From positions 241,336-305,335 of the forward strand of contig NMRB01000249.1 of NCBI GenBank assembly GCA_002633025.1: a stretch of DNA of 64,000 nt, read 5' to 3'. Shown here piece by piece: positions 50,247 through 63,100 of this stretch. The position numbers and the translations under genes were made by a program. Source of the stretch: Notospermus geniculatus (lineage: Eukaryota; Nemertea; Pilidiophora; Heteronemertea; Lineidae). The notes under the pieces are model-generated. The model was given only the letters and a program-made list of their open reading frames with translations, was not told where the DNA came from and ran no database searches. Position 1 is the first letter of the stretch; each line of letters starts with the position of its first letter.

Positions 50247-50627
50247 GTCAATGAGGAACCCGCCCTGCGGTTTATTCCGACAGGTCGGCGCTGCGAGCGA
50301 TTGTACCGAAACGACGTCATTGACGTTGTTTTAGGTGTTGACGTTGCGTCATGAAAAAATTTCCTGTACATTTTTCTACAGGAAGAATGACACAAATGAC
50401 GTTGTCCTTATCGCTATCGGATCTCTTAATTTTAAGAAAAAAAGGAATGAGTTTAAAAGAAAATTTCATCTGCCACACGATGATGTAAGTTTTACTGCCA
50501 TGCGACCAACACAAATGGTTTATTTTCACGCCAGAAATAAATGGAAATAACGTTAGAAAAAAAGAGATTTCGGTCACATCGCTCGCAGCGCCACGTTGTG
50601 ACGTTAGTGTGCGGGTTCCCCATTGAC
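50247..50627. mobile_element. MITE of about 380 bp
   Basis: Ends GTCAATGAGGAACCCGC and GCGGGTTCCCCATTGAC are inverted, with the inner pair GGCGCTGCGAGCGATTGTAC and ACATCGCTCGCAGCGCC. Confidence 0.85.
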
Positions 50628-51847
50628 CGATTCATTTGTCGACAGAGACGATGAAAAACATGACACGTTTGGGTGGAAGATAAAAAGCACGAATGAAAAA
50701 GGGACAGAGATGATGAGACACACGACCTGTTTATGCAGAAGCAAAAAAATACAATTTACAAATTACAAATAAGTATATTTAGCCGTATAAATATAAATGA
50801 CATTGGCGGGAGTTCGGAATGGGCCGAACAATCACGACTATGACCACGAACTGCATGCAGATGCGATTTGGTGCCATTACACCGAAATAATAAAAAAAAT
50901 ACACTTTTGGCAGAGAGTTGAAATATCCAAACAGCCACAGATATGAAGCAACAATGAACAGTTTCATTTAAAAATTTAAAAACCATTTCATTAAAAAATT
51001 ATGTGCGGTCTCAAAAAGTTTGCTGGTGGCTTATTTTCATTTTTTACCACGCAAAACTAAGGCATCTTTTCAACATACCAAACTTTTCATATTATGCAGG
51101 AGCATGGAATGTGACAGCAAATTGACATAGTGGTTGGTGTGACAGTCTCTGCGTGTTATTCCATATTTCACAGCTATACCTGCATAGTTGTTGAATGCAA
51201 AACCATTTCACACAATCTCCTGCCATATTCTATTCTATTTACATGTATTCCTATTTACCTACATGTAAGGTAGGCATATTTTATTCTATTGTGATGATAA
51301 AGTGGATTTGGTCTTTTAATATTTTGTTGGTGCACCGCACAAACAGAAATGATTTTAGCAGGTGGGAAAGTACAAAAGATTAACCCTGTCCAACTGGCGC
51401 AGGTTTGGTTTCTTGCCAGAAAAAAATATAAAAAATGAATATTCGTTAAAACATTCACCTGTGATAGGCCATTTCTGTAAATCCTTACTTCCAATTGCTA
51501 TTGAAAACATATGGCAACGGGCAAAGCAATCCGAATGTTTTTCTCCAAATAGAGTAAGTTGCAAAAATTATTGGGGGTAGCATTAATTCCAAAAGCAAAT
51601 ATTTTGTTTTGAATAATACATGTAACTTCTCAGGGAATAAGTTTGTTTTAAGCATAGGCCTACACCGCCTCAAACAAGACGTCGGCTGCCGTTATAATAA
51701 GCAAAGGCTATATCCTAATTTGCTGGGTCAGTAATAACGCAGAATGGAAAAATAACAACTGTATTTGTAAATGACAGATTTCGATGTAAATTTTAATTTT
51801 TGCAACGGTTAACTTCCAGATGATGCTGGGATTGTATTGGCGTAGTC
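50628..51847. other. Presumed upstream region of the 51,848 gene
   Basis: AT-rich, with only short chance frames. No TATA box or repeat can be assigned with confidence. Confidence 0.4.
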
Positions 51848-51913
51848 ATGGCAACAGTGGATGACATCACAATGGTGGAGAAAGAAGACAAAGTCACGCT
51901 GTCCAATCAGAAG
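51848..51913 (+). CDS. Probable first coding exon of the large 3' gene
   Basis: The ATG has a good context (GTCATGG: purine at -3 and G at +4). Twenty-two codons (MATVDDITMVEKEDKV, then TLSNQK) end in AAG, followed by the donor GTACAT at 51,914. The exon ends in phase 0. The large exon at 60,189 begins in phase 0 behind a strong acceptor, so the two can join without a frame break. Nothing else in the intervening 8 kb looks like a better partner, although small internal exons cannot be excluded. The open frame continuing past the donor to 52,141 has no similarity I recognise. Confidence 0.55.
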
Positions 51914-52540
51914 GTACATGTACTTTACACGACACAGTTTTCCAAAAAGGTGAACACTTATCGTCTCCATAGCGGTCTCTCCACCGGTTTAGAAAAATGT
52001 GATGGGAAGTGGTTTTTGGTCAGGAAGACTTCTCGAGATTGTGGCGAAATGTCAGATAATGGTAAACAGAGAAATCAAGTCAATGAAGAACTCTCAAGAT
52101 CGAGTAGTTATATCTGTATATCTGAGCGGTTATTTACATGAGTATGCCTAAAGACAAGCGTGTGTGGGGGGGGGGGCTCTAGCAAATTTCACGTGGAGGG
52201 TGGCCTGATTTGCTTGTTATTCTCTCGACGACGAACAACAGATGGCACTCAGGTGCACCACATCAAGGGCGCATTGTTCCACGATCACTTTATAGATGGC
52301 GACACCTATCACCCACAGTAAAATCTTTCTTCTCCTCATGTATACATGCCATATCAATTAAAGATGCCTTGGGCTGATGTCTTGTTTCCGCGTCATACAA
52401 CACATATAAGACATGACCAAGGTCCCTCTGGACCACGAGACAGTTAGTAGTAGTAATTTTGTAGGTACATGTACTACCATGAACCATGTCAAAGTTAACG
52501 ACAGACCTAGACTGCGCCTTTATTGTGAAAATCATTTCAC

Positions 52541-52708
52541 TTAAGGGCGGCGCACACGAGCGACTAAATCTGGGCGACCGCCGACGAGACTGGTGGTGCG
52601 ACTAGACATCAGCCAATCAGAAGCGCCAAATCTTGTCGCTTTGGCGGTCGGAAGCCAAGTCGGCCGACAAATCGGTCAAAATTGTCGCTCGTGTGCGCCG
52701 CCCTTTAA
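52541..52708. mobile_element. MITE of about 165 bp, TTAA target duplication
   Basis: TTAA then GGGCGGCGCACACGAGCGAC on the left, GTCGCTCGTGTGCGCCGCCC then TTTAA on the right. Confidence 0.88.
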
Positions 52709-53590
52709 GCCCGCAACACACGAACGACTTGAGTTGGAATTTTAATTGGTTACAGGAATTGGCCAACTTTGTCTGTCGTGTGAGCTCATCCCAGACATGA
52801 AAAGTGATACTCTTACCGATGTCGAAGACATCGCCGGTACTGACCTACATGTTCTATTTTTCTCCGATGTCCTGACCCAAATTTTTGCTCGGCCGATGAA
52901 ATTGCTGCGTGTGTGTCAGCTAACGACAGAAAACACAGGTGGCTGGGTCTTAAAATATGAAAGTTCTAGGGGTAGTTCCCTGGTTTCTGTGGGAACNGTT
53001 TCTGTTTAAAAACCCGGAGATTTCGACACATTCGAGTCATTTGCATGATTTTGCCATCAGGGTGTCAGAGGAACTGATGTATGTTTCACCGAAGGCATAT
53101 TACAAAAGTTGCTATCGCAATGAAAGTGTTTCTACCTTCGAAAATGGAACCTTTCTGAGCGCTGAACATTGATTCTAGTTTCATGTCTTTTCGCTAGACG
53201 GCAGAACCCTAGTCTCCTCAAAAAATTAACGTATGCACAGCACACACTTACATGTATGAATTATTCTGAAATCAATCAATCAATGTGCGCAGTTTACCTG
53301 TATATACGGGTATACTGAGTGGGGGAGTTTTGACACAATATTGAATTATTGAAGATTGAGTAAGTAATGCGTTGGAGCGTGAATGAGACAGGACTGAAAA
53401 GACTTGTAAAGCAGTGGTGTGATTTTACTACTGGAAAGGTGGTAAACGCTGACATGTGCGGGAATATGGTGATGGGTGGACCTTATAGTTAGCCCAGTAT
53501 AACTTCCATTATAGTTGTAAGTAAGTATATCGTGATATACCGCATTTTACCTGTTTTTGTATTGAATTTTTGGATCATGGCGAGAGGGTT

Positions 53591-53723
53591 AGGCTTCCGT
53601 TACATTGAAGTATACGCTATACGAAAACGCCTGTTAACAATGGCTTCACGGTCGTGAATCGTCGGGAAGCCTTTGTTAACCGGCCTTTTCGTATACCGTA
53701 TACTTCTATGTAACGGAAGCCTA
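53591..53723. mobile_element. Foldback element, 133 bp
   Basis: TAGGCTTCCGTTACATTGAA with GTATACGCTATACGAAAA pairs with TTTTCGTATACCGTATAC and TCTATGTAACGGAAGCCTA. Confidence 0.87.
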
Positions 53724-53868
53724 AAGCAAGGTTCATTGGCGCACGGATCCGGTCCGTTTTCAGTCCGTTTGCCCCTAATTTTCCGGATACGACAACGCAA
53801 AAGTCCATTTGATCGATTTTTTGCGGACCTGAATCGGACAAAATCCGTGTGCCAATGAACCCTGCTTA
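53724..53868. mobile_element. Foldback element, 145 bp, adjacent to the previous one
   Basis: AAGCAAGGTTCATTGGCGCA with CGGATCCGGTCCG against CGGACAAAATCCG and TGTGCCAATGAACCCTGCTT. It abuts the preceding foldback with no spacer. Confidence 0.82.
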
Positions 53869-54084
53869 AGGGGTCACAGGAATTCTGATCGACAGCGTTA
53901 TCCTTGGTTCAGGTCATTGCTTCCCATTTACTGTGACATGGGTGAGGTGGCTCGTGGTTAAGAAAAAAACGTGGCTACTACGGGCCTTCTCTAGAGGCGC
54001 TTTTTCCTTCTATGCTGTAAAGATGGTCATTTTTAACCCTTGTTCAAAAGGAGCTATGCTGGAAGGGGGTCAGCATCAATCAGA

Positions 54085-54311
54085 TACTCTAACTCCCACT
54101 TACCTGCCCCATTCCTGAACTCGGAAAAATGACCAAGTCCTAAGTTGAAGATATCGCACGCTGTCATTCTTTGCCAGGCACGGGAGTGGGACAAGTAAGT
54201 GGACAGGACATTACTGTTTCTGACCATACCCCCACCCCATTATCTTCAACTTAGGATTTAGTCATTTTTTCCGAGTTCAGAAATGGGACAGGTGAGTGGG
54301 AGTTTAGAGTA
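54085..54311. mobile_element. Foldback element of about 227 bp
   Basis: TACTCTAACTCCCACTTACC with CTGAACTCGGAAAAATGAC pairs with GTCATTTTTTCCGAGTTCAG and GGTGAGTGGGAGTTTAGAGTA. Confidence 0.85.
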
Positions 54312-55160
54312 AGTAGAGGGTAATATGGTTATTCATGGTTTAACTCCTGTTTTTCATCGATGACGGAATTTGCTTCCAAGATGGATAATGTATTATGCTC
54401 TGTACTGTTACAGGACTAGATCGCTTGCCCTGGTTATTGGACTTGGGGGGAGGGGGGGGGTAGTATTTTTCCATTCCACTGCTGAATGTGTGATCTGTGT
54501 CATGGAGGGGGGGGATATCATCCCAATTCGTGTATGAAAAAATAAATGGGTGCGTAGAAATTTAATATGTCTTTGAAGTACACGTATTTCACAGGTGTGT
54601 CGAGGAAATGGGTGCTCCCTGGTTCTCACACCTTCCGGTGGATAATTTATGGGTTGTTCACACATCTTCGTCACATATACATATTTGTAAAGTGGAATAT
54701 CAAACTGCTGACACTAGGTCAAGAAAAGTCTAGTATATTCACCACGAATGCCTGCAGTAGAGAATTGAATACTCCATCAAAAAAAACTTTCCTTTTTCAG
54801 CCTTGTCCGAGACGAGAACTAATGTTCTCGAAAGAAGAGGCAATTTCATGTCGTCAGTTAAAAAAATCCTTCCCTAAAAGTACATCCTGGGGTTGCTCTC
54901 AGTAGAGAATGAGTGACTTTTTCTACGCTTTTACTTTTTCCACTATAGGCCTATTTTATTCTAGTAGAGGAGAACTGATATTCTCGAAGAAAGAGCCTAT
55001 TGAGAAATTCCTCTCCAAAAGTACATCCTGGAGTTGGTTTCAGTACAGAATCATTGACTTTTTCTAAACTTTTACTTTTTCCACCGCATTTTTTCATAGG
55101 GGAGAACTGGGCCTCTATTCATAAAACCTTCATAGCTTGGTTGCTAGCTGTGTACATTGA

Positions 55161-55314
55161 CCTTAGCAAAATTTTCGACCCTAACCGGGGTCTTCTTCAG
55201 GCTAGCACTTTCAAGTCGAGCTACCAGCTCCCACCCAGCTTACACTTCTGGTAGCTCGACTTGAAAGTGCCAGCCTGAAGAAGACCCCGGTTGGGGTCGA
55301 AAATTTGCTAAGAT
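55161..55314. mobile_element. Foldback element, family shared with 56,961
   Basis: TTAGCAAAATTTTCGACCC with CGGGGTCTTCTTCAGGC pairs with GCCTGAAGAAGACCCCGG and GGGTCGAAAATTTGCTAA. The inner arm is AAGTCGAGCTACCAG / CTGGTAGCTCGACTT. Confidence 0.87.
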
Positions 55315-56116
55315 TCTGGAAATTGACTTCCTGTTGATCATCATTTTGTGTGTCAATTTTTGTGCTTTTTCTTTGTGTACATTGACCTCTACAAAACTGG
55401 GCACTTTAGGAAGTAGCCCCCCCCCCCATATGCCTAGCAGGGTTGTACGTATATGGGTCTAGTTCTTCTCTAAGTAAGAGACTATTCGGTAATGCTACGA
55501 TGAAAGTCTGACTTGAGATACCTTCAAGTAGAGAATTTATAGTGAATTTATTTGATAATCTAAGTTTTTCCCCTCCTCCAACCTGAAGGAAAAACGATGA
55601 TCTCAAAACAGGAGGTTGTCGGGGTGCAATTTGAAAAATCATGTTCTGAAAAAAGCAAGTAGTGCACTGCATTCAAATAAATGTAGGATTTTTGAGAAAG
55701 AAAGTGGGAACCTCTTCGTCACCGTGGTAAAAAACAACAGAACAAGCCATGTGAAGTGTTCATTCCCAAATTCTTTGAGCCTCAAGGAAGTCTTGAGAGT
55801 TGTTATGCTTGTTGATAGGTCGATGTTCAACATGCTTGATTTGGCCGTGGTTCTCTTTTCACAGTAGGCTTAAATATTCATACAGATTTCTTCCCATGGT
55901 ATTACAAAGGGGAATTTTATTCCGTTTCACTTTGTCGAATTGCATGTAGGCCTGTCTTCATTTTTGTGGCAGCGAATAGTTGATAACAATGTACTCAAAA
56001 AAACAGCAAGTTCAACTCATTGTGAAGGACTTTGGGCTTTTATATTGTATACACAAAATTATTTTACACATTATTTGAACGTTTATCAGAAGGCACAAGA
56101 GTTCTCTCACAAACCA

Positions 56117-56230
56117 TGGGTCATATGAATAAAGACTGGCAAATGCTTTTACTTCAGATTTGCATTGCCTGGTGCATTTGTATTGCAAAATTCAAGTAAA
56201 AGCATTTACTAGACTTAATTCATATGACCC
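56117..56230. mobile_element. Foldback element, 114 bp
   Basis: GGGTCATATGAATAAAGACT with GGCAAATGCTTTTAC pairs with GTAAAAGCATTTACTAG and CTTAATTCATATGACCC. Related single-arm sequence occurs, partly inverted, at about 59,578-59,672. Confidence 0.8.
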
Positions 56231-56960
56231 CATGCCTAGGAAAGTGTACCAACACATCCATGACACTGACACCCCCACCCCGTTATTGAGTTCAGTTTTC
56301 AATTTGAATTTGTCATCAGAGCTGAAACATGGACAGTCAGGGCGACCGGATGAACATACTAAATCCTCAGATTTATGGGTACACATCGAATATTCAAGCC
56401 GACGGATAGACCACGCCCCCTGAGTCGCAATATAAAAGGGTTACGTAGGTCTATTCAGAGGCATGGCCAATGGGCTTGTTCCGCGCACTACGACCGTGGC
56501 AGAATGACGTCCGGCCGACTTCAGTATGGTCAATTTCAAGGTCTCCGCGTTCGATTACGATACGATCAGCTTGCGATCGATTCGACTGATGGGTTTTGTG
56601 ACTTTTACACAGCGGTCACAATAGGCCTTCTCACCCAGTGGGATCAATTTCAAATCCAGACTACGTGTCGATTTCACAACCCGGCAAGCAACAGAGCGAA
56701 GTTCCTTCAGACATTCACAGAGAACCCAACCTTAGCCATTCACGGTGAAGTCCCTTTGTAAAGACATGCATATGAAATAATTGGGCGGTCACGCAAGGTT
56801 TTAATGAGGTGGACACTTGTACCCATAAATCTGAGGATTTAGAGTATATCTCCAGTACATTTTCTGGGCATTCTGTCACATTCCCGTACGCATGATTCGA
56901 CAGGAAACTGTGTTTTACATCTACAGAATACGTCATGATATCCAACATAGAGCAAAAATA

Positions 56961-57163
56961 TACGATACGTAAAAGTCGTCTCAGAAATTTCGCAAATTTT
57001 CGACCCCAACCCGGGGTCTTCCTCAGGCACTTTCCAGTAGAGATCCCAGAAGTGAATGAGCTCATTCACTTCCTGGGATCTCTACTAGAAAGTGCCTGAG
57101 GAAGACCCCGCTTGGGGTCGATAATTTGCGAAATTCGGAGAAATTCGGCTTTTACGTATCGTA
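56961..57163. mobile_element. Foldback element, family shared with 55,161
   Basis: TACGATACGTAAAAG outer arms, then TTTTCGACCCCAACCCGGGG and CTTCCTCAGGCACTTTCC with complementary partners. The centre GAATGAGCTCATTC is a perfect palindrome. Confidence 0.88.
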
Positions 57164-58033
57164 CAGAATACGTCCTGAGTACAAATTTCAATGAGAAATC
57201 CAGGGATTTCTGGCTGCAAGTTAGAGTCTGAACGCTACTGTACTTGATGCTCCGTCCCGACTTCGCTCCCTCTTTGAGAAAAACTCTACACGGCCGATGT
57301 AATGCATGAAATGCACGTGGGCGTTGAACATTCTCCAGCACATGTGGTCTCTAACAGTCAAAGTCAATAAAATGATTGTGACAAAACAGTTCCCCTTTCT
57401 TCCACACACAGAGCATAAACTCTCGCAATCGATACAAATCACGACGACAAAATCGTTCCACTTCATCGCATGCATCGCAGAATGGGCAAGAAATAAATCG
57501 TTGGAATGCATACGGCGGCACACCACCGCATTGAGTAATGAACCTGGCTTGTTTAGCTTGGATGTGGGAGCGCGTTTGACTTGATCCTGTGTGTCACCTG
57601 GTCGTCATGGTAGTGGAGCTTGTCTCTTTGAATTCTGAAATATTATGGAGATGTTGAGTACGAAGTGTCAAATATATGATTGATATCCACATTAGTTAAT
57701 GACGATTAAAAAAGGTATAGGTGTGGGAGGAATGATAGTCCTAGGAATGCATGTCCAAGTTGGAATAGTCTGCTATTGTAAGGTTATATACGAATGGTCA
57801 TGGTTTCTATAACCGTATATCCTAATCCCTCGTTGGGCAATAAAAGGGACTTAGGCCCTAGATTCCTGGGGGACCCACATGTGGATTCCGGCCGACTTCA
57901 CAACAAGTGTCCAAAAGTGGCTTGCTGCCTTTCATTGGATATGTGAAACGGTAGTTAAAATCGGACCAGTCTGGGCACTTGTGGTAATAAGGGGGTTTAC
58001 GATTTGAATACGTTTACATTCTCAATAAAAGTC

Positions 58034-58146
58034 CAGGGGCCTGTTTCATAAAGTGTCTTTAAGCTAATGGTACGATTAAGTCAATGTACTTTCCATTTGG
58101 TTAAATATACCATTAGCTTAAAGTCACTTTATGAAACAGGGGCCTG
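58034..58146. mobile_element. Foldback element, 113 bp
   Basis: CAGGGGCCTGTTTCATAAAG and GCTAATGG pair with ACCATTAGC and CTTTATGAAACAGGGGCCTG. Confidence 0.85.
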
Positions 58147-58997
58147 TAGTTGATACTTTTTAGATGTCAAACTTTTTTAGTTGGAGGGTATTTACAGGTG
58201 ACATAATTTTTGGCTGGCAACCAGTAGCATTTTTTTCACACTGCAAAATGGTTAGCATCCACACTGTTTCATATTTCGAGGAAAACATTCTTTGAACATA
58301 CAATTCAGTGTGTCGGGGAGGATTGATGTTCAGTATATGTACGTATAGTCCTTTCCAGATACCAAAGGCAAATGGTACTAGGTTGAACTCTGCAATGTTA
58401 CACGACCCTGTTCACTATTTTGACGAGTTATTGCACAATACTTAACAGGCGAGTCCAATGGTATGGAGATGTCACCTTGCCTATTGGCTGTGTTTGTGGT
58501 CAAGCTGTTAGTAATAGACTAACCAAAGCTGACAGGGTCAGCCAAGTGCGATTTGCCTTAGGTGTCTGGAAAGGACTTTACATCCCGATGTACACCTTTA
58601 AATTTTTGTTCAAATTGTCTGAATAACTGAATGAGGGCTTACACTTAAAGGCCTACACACAGGTATTCCGGGCCTAGTGGTTTGAATTGGCATATTTCTG
58701 AATATTTGATCGAAATTGATAGTGCCGTAATACTGGATGGGGCTTGCAACCTCAAAGGTATTACTGCCGCTATAACAATAACAAGAACGTAGATCTAATC
58801 ACCCCCAAAGAATTCTTTCTGAAAACTACTTCAGAAGCAGAAAAACACACTTGCGTTCGATATTGTTGAAAAAGTAAACACTTACAAACGGAGAACTGCC
58901 AGTACATGGCTCATTGTCAACACCATTCAGAATAGAGAGATGACAAAATGTTTACACTTGCCCCTCTCAAAGGTGCAGTTCACACACTCTGCTGACA

Positions 58998-59258
58998 ATG
59001 GTGCGAACACAGAGCGTACACTGTATATTAGTGAGACAAATTCGAGAGGGTCTACAGTTTCAGTCTCTGAGGTTTAGATCACAATATTTGTCGTATGTCC
59101 CTATCGCTGTGGGGACGCTCGGTACCCTAAAATCCGTCGTTAGGGAGGTCAAGGGGCTAGGTAGTCTGGTCAAGAGTGAAGGTGCTTTTCTGAGGGAGGT
59201 CCAGAGGGCGGCCATCATTGGCTCAGCCATGACCATTAAGCGCCATCTCGCTCAGTGA
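58998..59258 (+). pseudogene. Non-LTR retrotransposon reverse-transcriptase C-terminal remnant
   Basis: The frame around 59,090-59,258 encodes SYVPIAVGTLGTLKS, then LREVQRAAIIGSAMTIKR. From memory this resembles the VPIVIGALGT and LQKTALLGTARILRK segments near the end of some LINE-type polyproteins. The rest of the element is missing upstream (an in-frame TGA at 58,992) and the frame stops at 59,258. It is a dead fragment within the intron and gives no host function. Confidence 0.55.
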
Positions 59259-60188
59259 GTGTTCAGGAACTGGCAGTAGACCATCAATCGCCAAGGCAGT
59301 GCTGCGAGACATGTAGACTATGACAGGATCGCAAAAGTGCAACAACCAGCATCAAGGGCGTAGGCTGGTCTGAGCCTGGGGAGGTGTAGGGCTGTATTTA
59401 TTCGCATTCCCTGCCCCAGGAACATTCTGAAGTTTTTAGGCCGCTGTTTGAGCATACAGGTGTAACGTTTTTGAGCGTTCCCCATCTGCGAGTGTTCCCC
59501 TGCTATTATAACGAGTTTTCGCAAACCCCCCGAAACGCCAACGCGGACGTCTATCCTTTTGTATGGTGCTCTCTTCATGGCATTGAATTTTGCAATGCAA
59601 ATGCACCAGGCAATGCTGTACAAATATGAAGTACATGTAAAAACATTTGCTAGTCGTTATTCATATGACCCATTGGATCCCGTAGCTGTCTACTTCAGTG
59701 GGTGTACCAAGACAGCAAGATGTTTGATTCAAGAGTTCAAGAGAACCCAAGAATAGTATCCTTCGAAAAAAACGCACACATTCTGTCCCGTATATAAAAA
59801 ATTGTGTCTCACAATTTTGGTATTCACAGTAAACAAATCATTGCTTTTAACATAACAGCAAGCAGTAATAATATCAGTGCCTACGTCAATAGTCAGTCAG
59901 ACAGAGTAAATCCCACTAAACCCTTTATGTACTAAACATTATTACCATTTGAAGGGGCGAAGTAACAATGAGGTGCTTAGCTAGTGTGCAGCCTACTAAT
60001 GGGCCTACGTATGGCACAGCAGTGTCAAGTTAAGTGCCTTTTGAAGTTCTGGAATCACACGTTGTGTGAAAAGGTTGACGATATGTGTGTGTCAACATGT
60101 ACACAATCTCCTAATCTGACCAAAGCCAACTTTCTATTCATCATTTCGATGTCCCATTTTCTGACATGGTCCTTCTTTACTCTTGCAG

Positions 60189-63100
60189 GGAGGACAGCGA
60201 CGTGACGTCCGCGGAGTTCACTTTGCCTGGGCATCAGGAGGCCGTCGAGGTTCGGTAGATTCGTCATTACATGAGTCCTCACGGGGCACCAGGGACGGGA
60301 CGTTCGCTTCTCGGAATCCGTGTCCAAAACCTGTAAAATCAGACGGATATAACTTTCAAAGTAATAATACCCCGACTAGATCTTGTCAACTGGGATTATT
60401 CGAGGGCGACATTGCACCGCATTCACGGGCAAAACGTCGGAATAGTGTATCGACGTACTTACCAAGTCAAGGTGTGAACGACAAACCTATTGGTTCTGAT
60501 TATGTGAGCAGTGCTGGACACCACGGCATCCGAAATACCTTCCCTCACGTTAACAGTTTGGAAGAACCAATCTTGCGGAAGGAAAAGTCGTGGAACGATG
60601 CTTCAGTGGGTAGTGAAGTTGATGGGGAAGACCTGCAGCCGCAAGCGCTTAATTTGAGGCCCGGATTTTATGGTGGCAGACGTGTCACTCGTAGGCATTC
60701 AGTTACCTCACTTTCTAGTTCATATTCGGATGATTATTCTCCTCGGTTTGATCGAACTGGTGGATACTTGAATACGCATCGTGATAGTTGTGATCTGTCC
60801 CATAGCGACCCCTGGTGCTGGAAATGTGAACTAAAAAACGATAATCACATATCCCGTGAATTCTCTGAACAATCTGGAAAGGACAGTCCAGATTGGCGCT
60901 CGAGGCCGAGACGACAGTCTGTGGATTTTATCAAGCAAAAAGATGCCAGTGATAATGAGCTTGTCGGAGAAAATGATGACAGTATTGCAGCTTTAGTCCA
61001 GGCTTTAAAACGTGATATCAAACCACAAAAGTTGACAGATTGTGCGAAAAATTCAGACAAAAGACATGAGGATTTACGAAATCATATTCGGGTAGCAAAA
61101 GGATCAGATTCTTTGAGGAATAACCCAAAATTTTCAGCTGGGCTGAATTCTAGTGGAGAGGCTGGACCTGCAGAATTTTCTCGGAGTTCCCTAGTGATAC
61201 ACCTTCCAGATTCCGGCGCAAGGTCGGTTTCTCCAAGCGGTAGAAATGAGACCAGTGAACCGAGCCGTAAAGACACACATGTCAGTGTTGTTAGCTCTAA
61301 GGATATAAGTGTGACGGATTCCTTGGATGATGTGCTGAAGTGTGTTCAGTCTGGCTTGGGTACGACCGTTTCAGTTCATAAGATTCCGAAACATAAACCA
61401 GTTACGAATCGAGATCGCGTGAAGAAAGATCAAACGGCGGATGAATCCAAAAGTACCGACACGTCAACGTCAAATCAGCGCGAACCACTTAAAAACGTAG
61501 CTGAACAGGATAGCGGTCACTTCCGAGGGCCTGATCATGAGCTTAAGGGCCTACGTGTAAAACCAGTGAAGGGGTTAACAGATGTGCATCATAGGCCTAG
61601 TCCAGGACATGACAAAGTTAGTGTAACTAATGGGCCGTGTCAAAACAAGGAAAATTGTCCAACAGATACATTAGATTGTGTAACTTTTAGTCATCATCGT
61701 GAAGACCCTCAAAACAACAAGGTTATAGCTAAAAATGACGATACACAGGAATACACTAGGAATACGTTTGTGAAAGCAAAGGATTTTAAAGGCTTGGAAA
61801 ACGGGCCGAGGAATACACAATTTGATGGGAAACTTGTGAGATTTGAGCAGAGTAGTGGGCGTGATTCTAGTTCTGGTCGCCAACGGGGATATTCCCTTGA
61901 TTCTGGGAAGGTGAAATATCTAGTGAGGCAGAACTGTATCTCGGAGGGAGACGAAGAGACGGGGATTAACTCGGATATAAGTACTTGTCCAGCGGGTTCA
62001 GACTCGGATGAAGAACCTCTAGAACCAACTAATGAGTACACCGCCCTCGACCTGAACGACAGTCGACCAAAGAAGCCTGCATCGAAGATCAAACGCAGTC
62101 TCACATCTCCTGATTTACTCGTGTCACTATCCAAGAAGACTGCCCGCAGAAATCACCCGCGCAATCCCTCTTTCGGTGATATTTATACAATCAGTGAAGA
62201 AATATCGCCAGATGGTGTAAGTACTTCTTTAGAGGAGAAGGGGTTTACGAACTTAGGTGATCGTGTCGGTAATGCCAAAGACGACCCCGACTCTGTAGAC
62301 CTTGAAAACGCTTCTCAGCGACTGAGATTCGGGGAAGGAGACCCCAGCGGTCCTCAACATCCTCAGCATGAAGTAGAACTGACAAAAGGATTATCTTTTC
62401 TACGAAGGAAATCCTTGTACGACGTGCCAGACATTTTTGAAAAACTCGTTTGTGTTGATGACGCAATCGATGACAACCAATCAAAAGAGAGTATTTTGTC
62501 AGGTGATATTTCTACTGCAACGAGTGACAGCGTTTTCGATCGTGTGATACCGGATGTTTCTTCAAGTGGAGAAACTAATAGCGAACAAAGTGATATAGAG
62601 TCCGGTGATGACATTGAAGACGACGATGACGATATCTACAACCGGTTCTTCTTAGGTCCTTCTTCCTCAAGGCGTGCAACAATCGATGTTGCATGCTTAG
62701 ACCAGGTAAACAGGGCTGGGAAAGTCAATACAGTTCCGGCGTCATCATGTTTAAGTGATCATAATCTGTCAGAGACACGTGACCTTCAAAACGATGATGG
62801 GCAAATAATGGGTTATGACATGGCAGAAAACCAATCTTCAGAGAATTTCATTAAATCGAAGGAAGTGAAGAAAAGTAAAGGACATAAAATGCATGATCAT
62901 TTGAAGGAGTATAAGTCAAAATTCGGCGGCTTGTCGACTGAACAGGAGCTTGACCGAGCAGGTGAAGTACTAGACGGAAGACCAACGGTAAAATCCGGCT
63001 CCGATTCTCCACTGTCTTCTATCCTGGATCTTCCCCAGCAGTCTCGCACCGCCCAAGCATTGGCAAACCCAAACATAATACGGTTCCTGAAGCAGTCTCA

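Larger units (their letters stand above)
51914..60188 (+). other. Probable 8.3-kb intron with repeats
   Basis: Bounded by GTACATG and by a polypyrimidine tract ending TCTTTACTCTTGCAG. It contains at least eight foldback elements, a reverse-transcriptase remnant and an N at 52,997. The parts not listed separately are AT-rich and non-coding as far as I can see. Confidence 0.5.

Noticed and set aside
49949-50254. 101-codon plus-strand frame
   Set aside because: No recognisable domain, and its end runs into the inverted arm of the 50,247 MITE.
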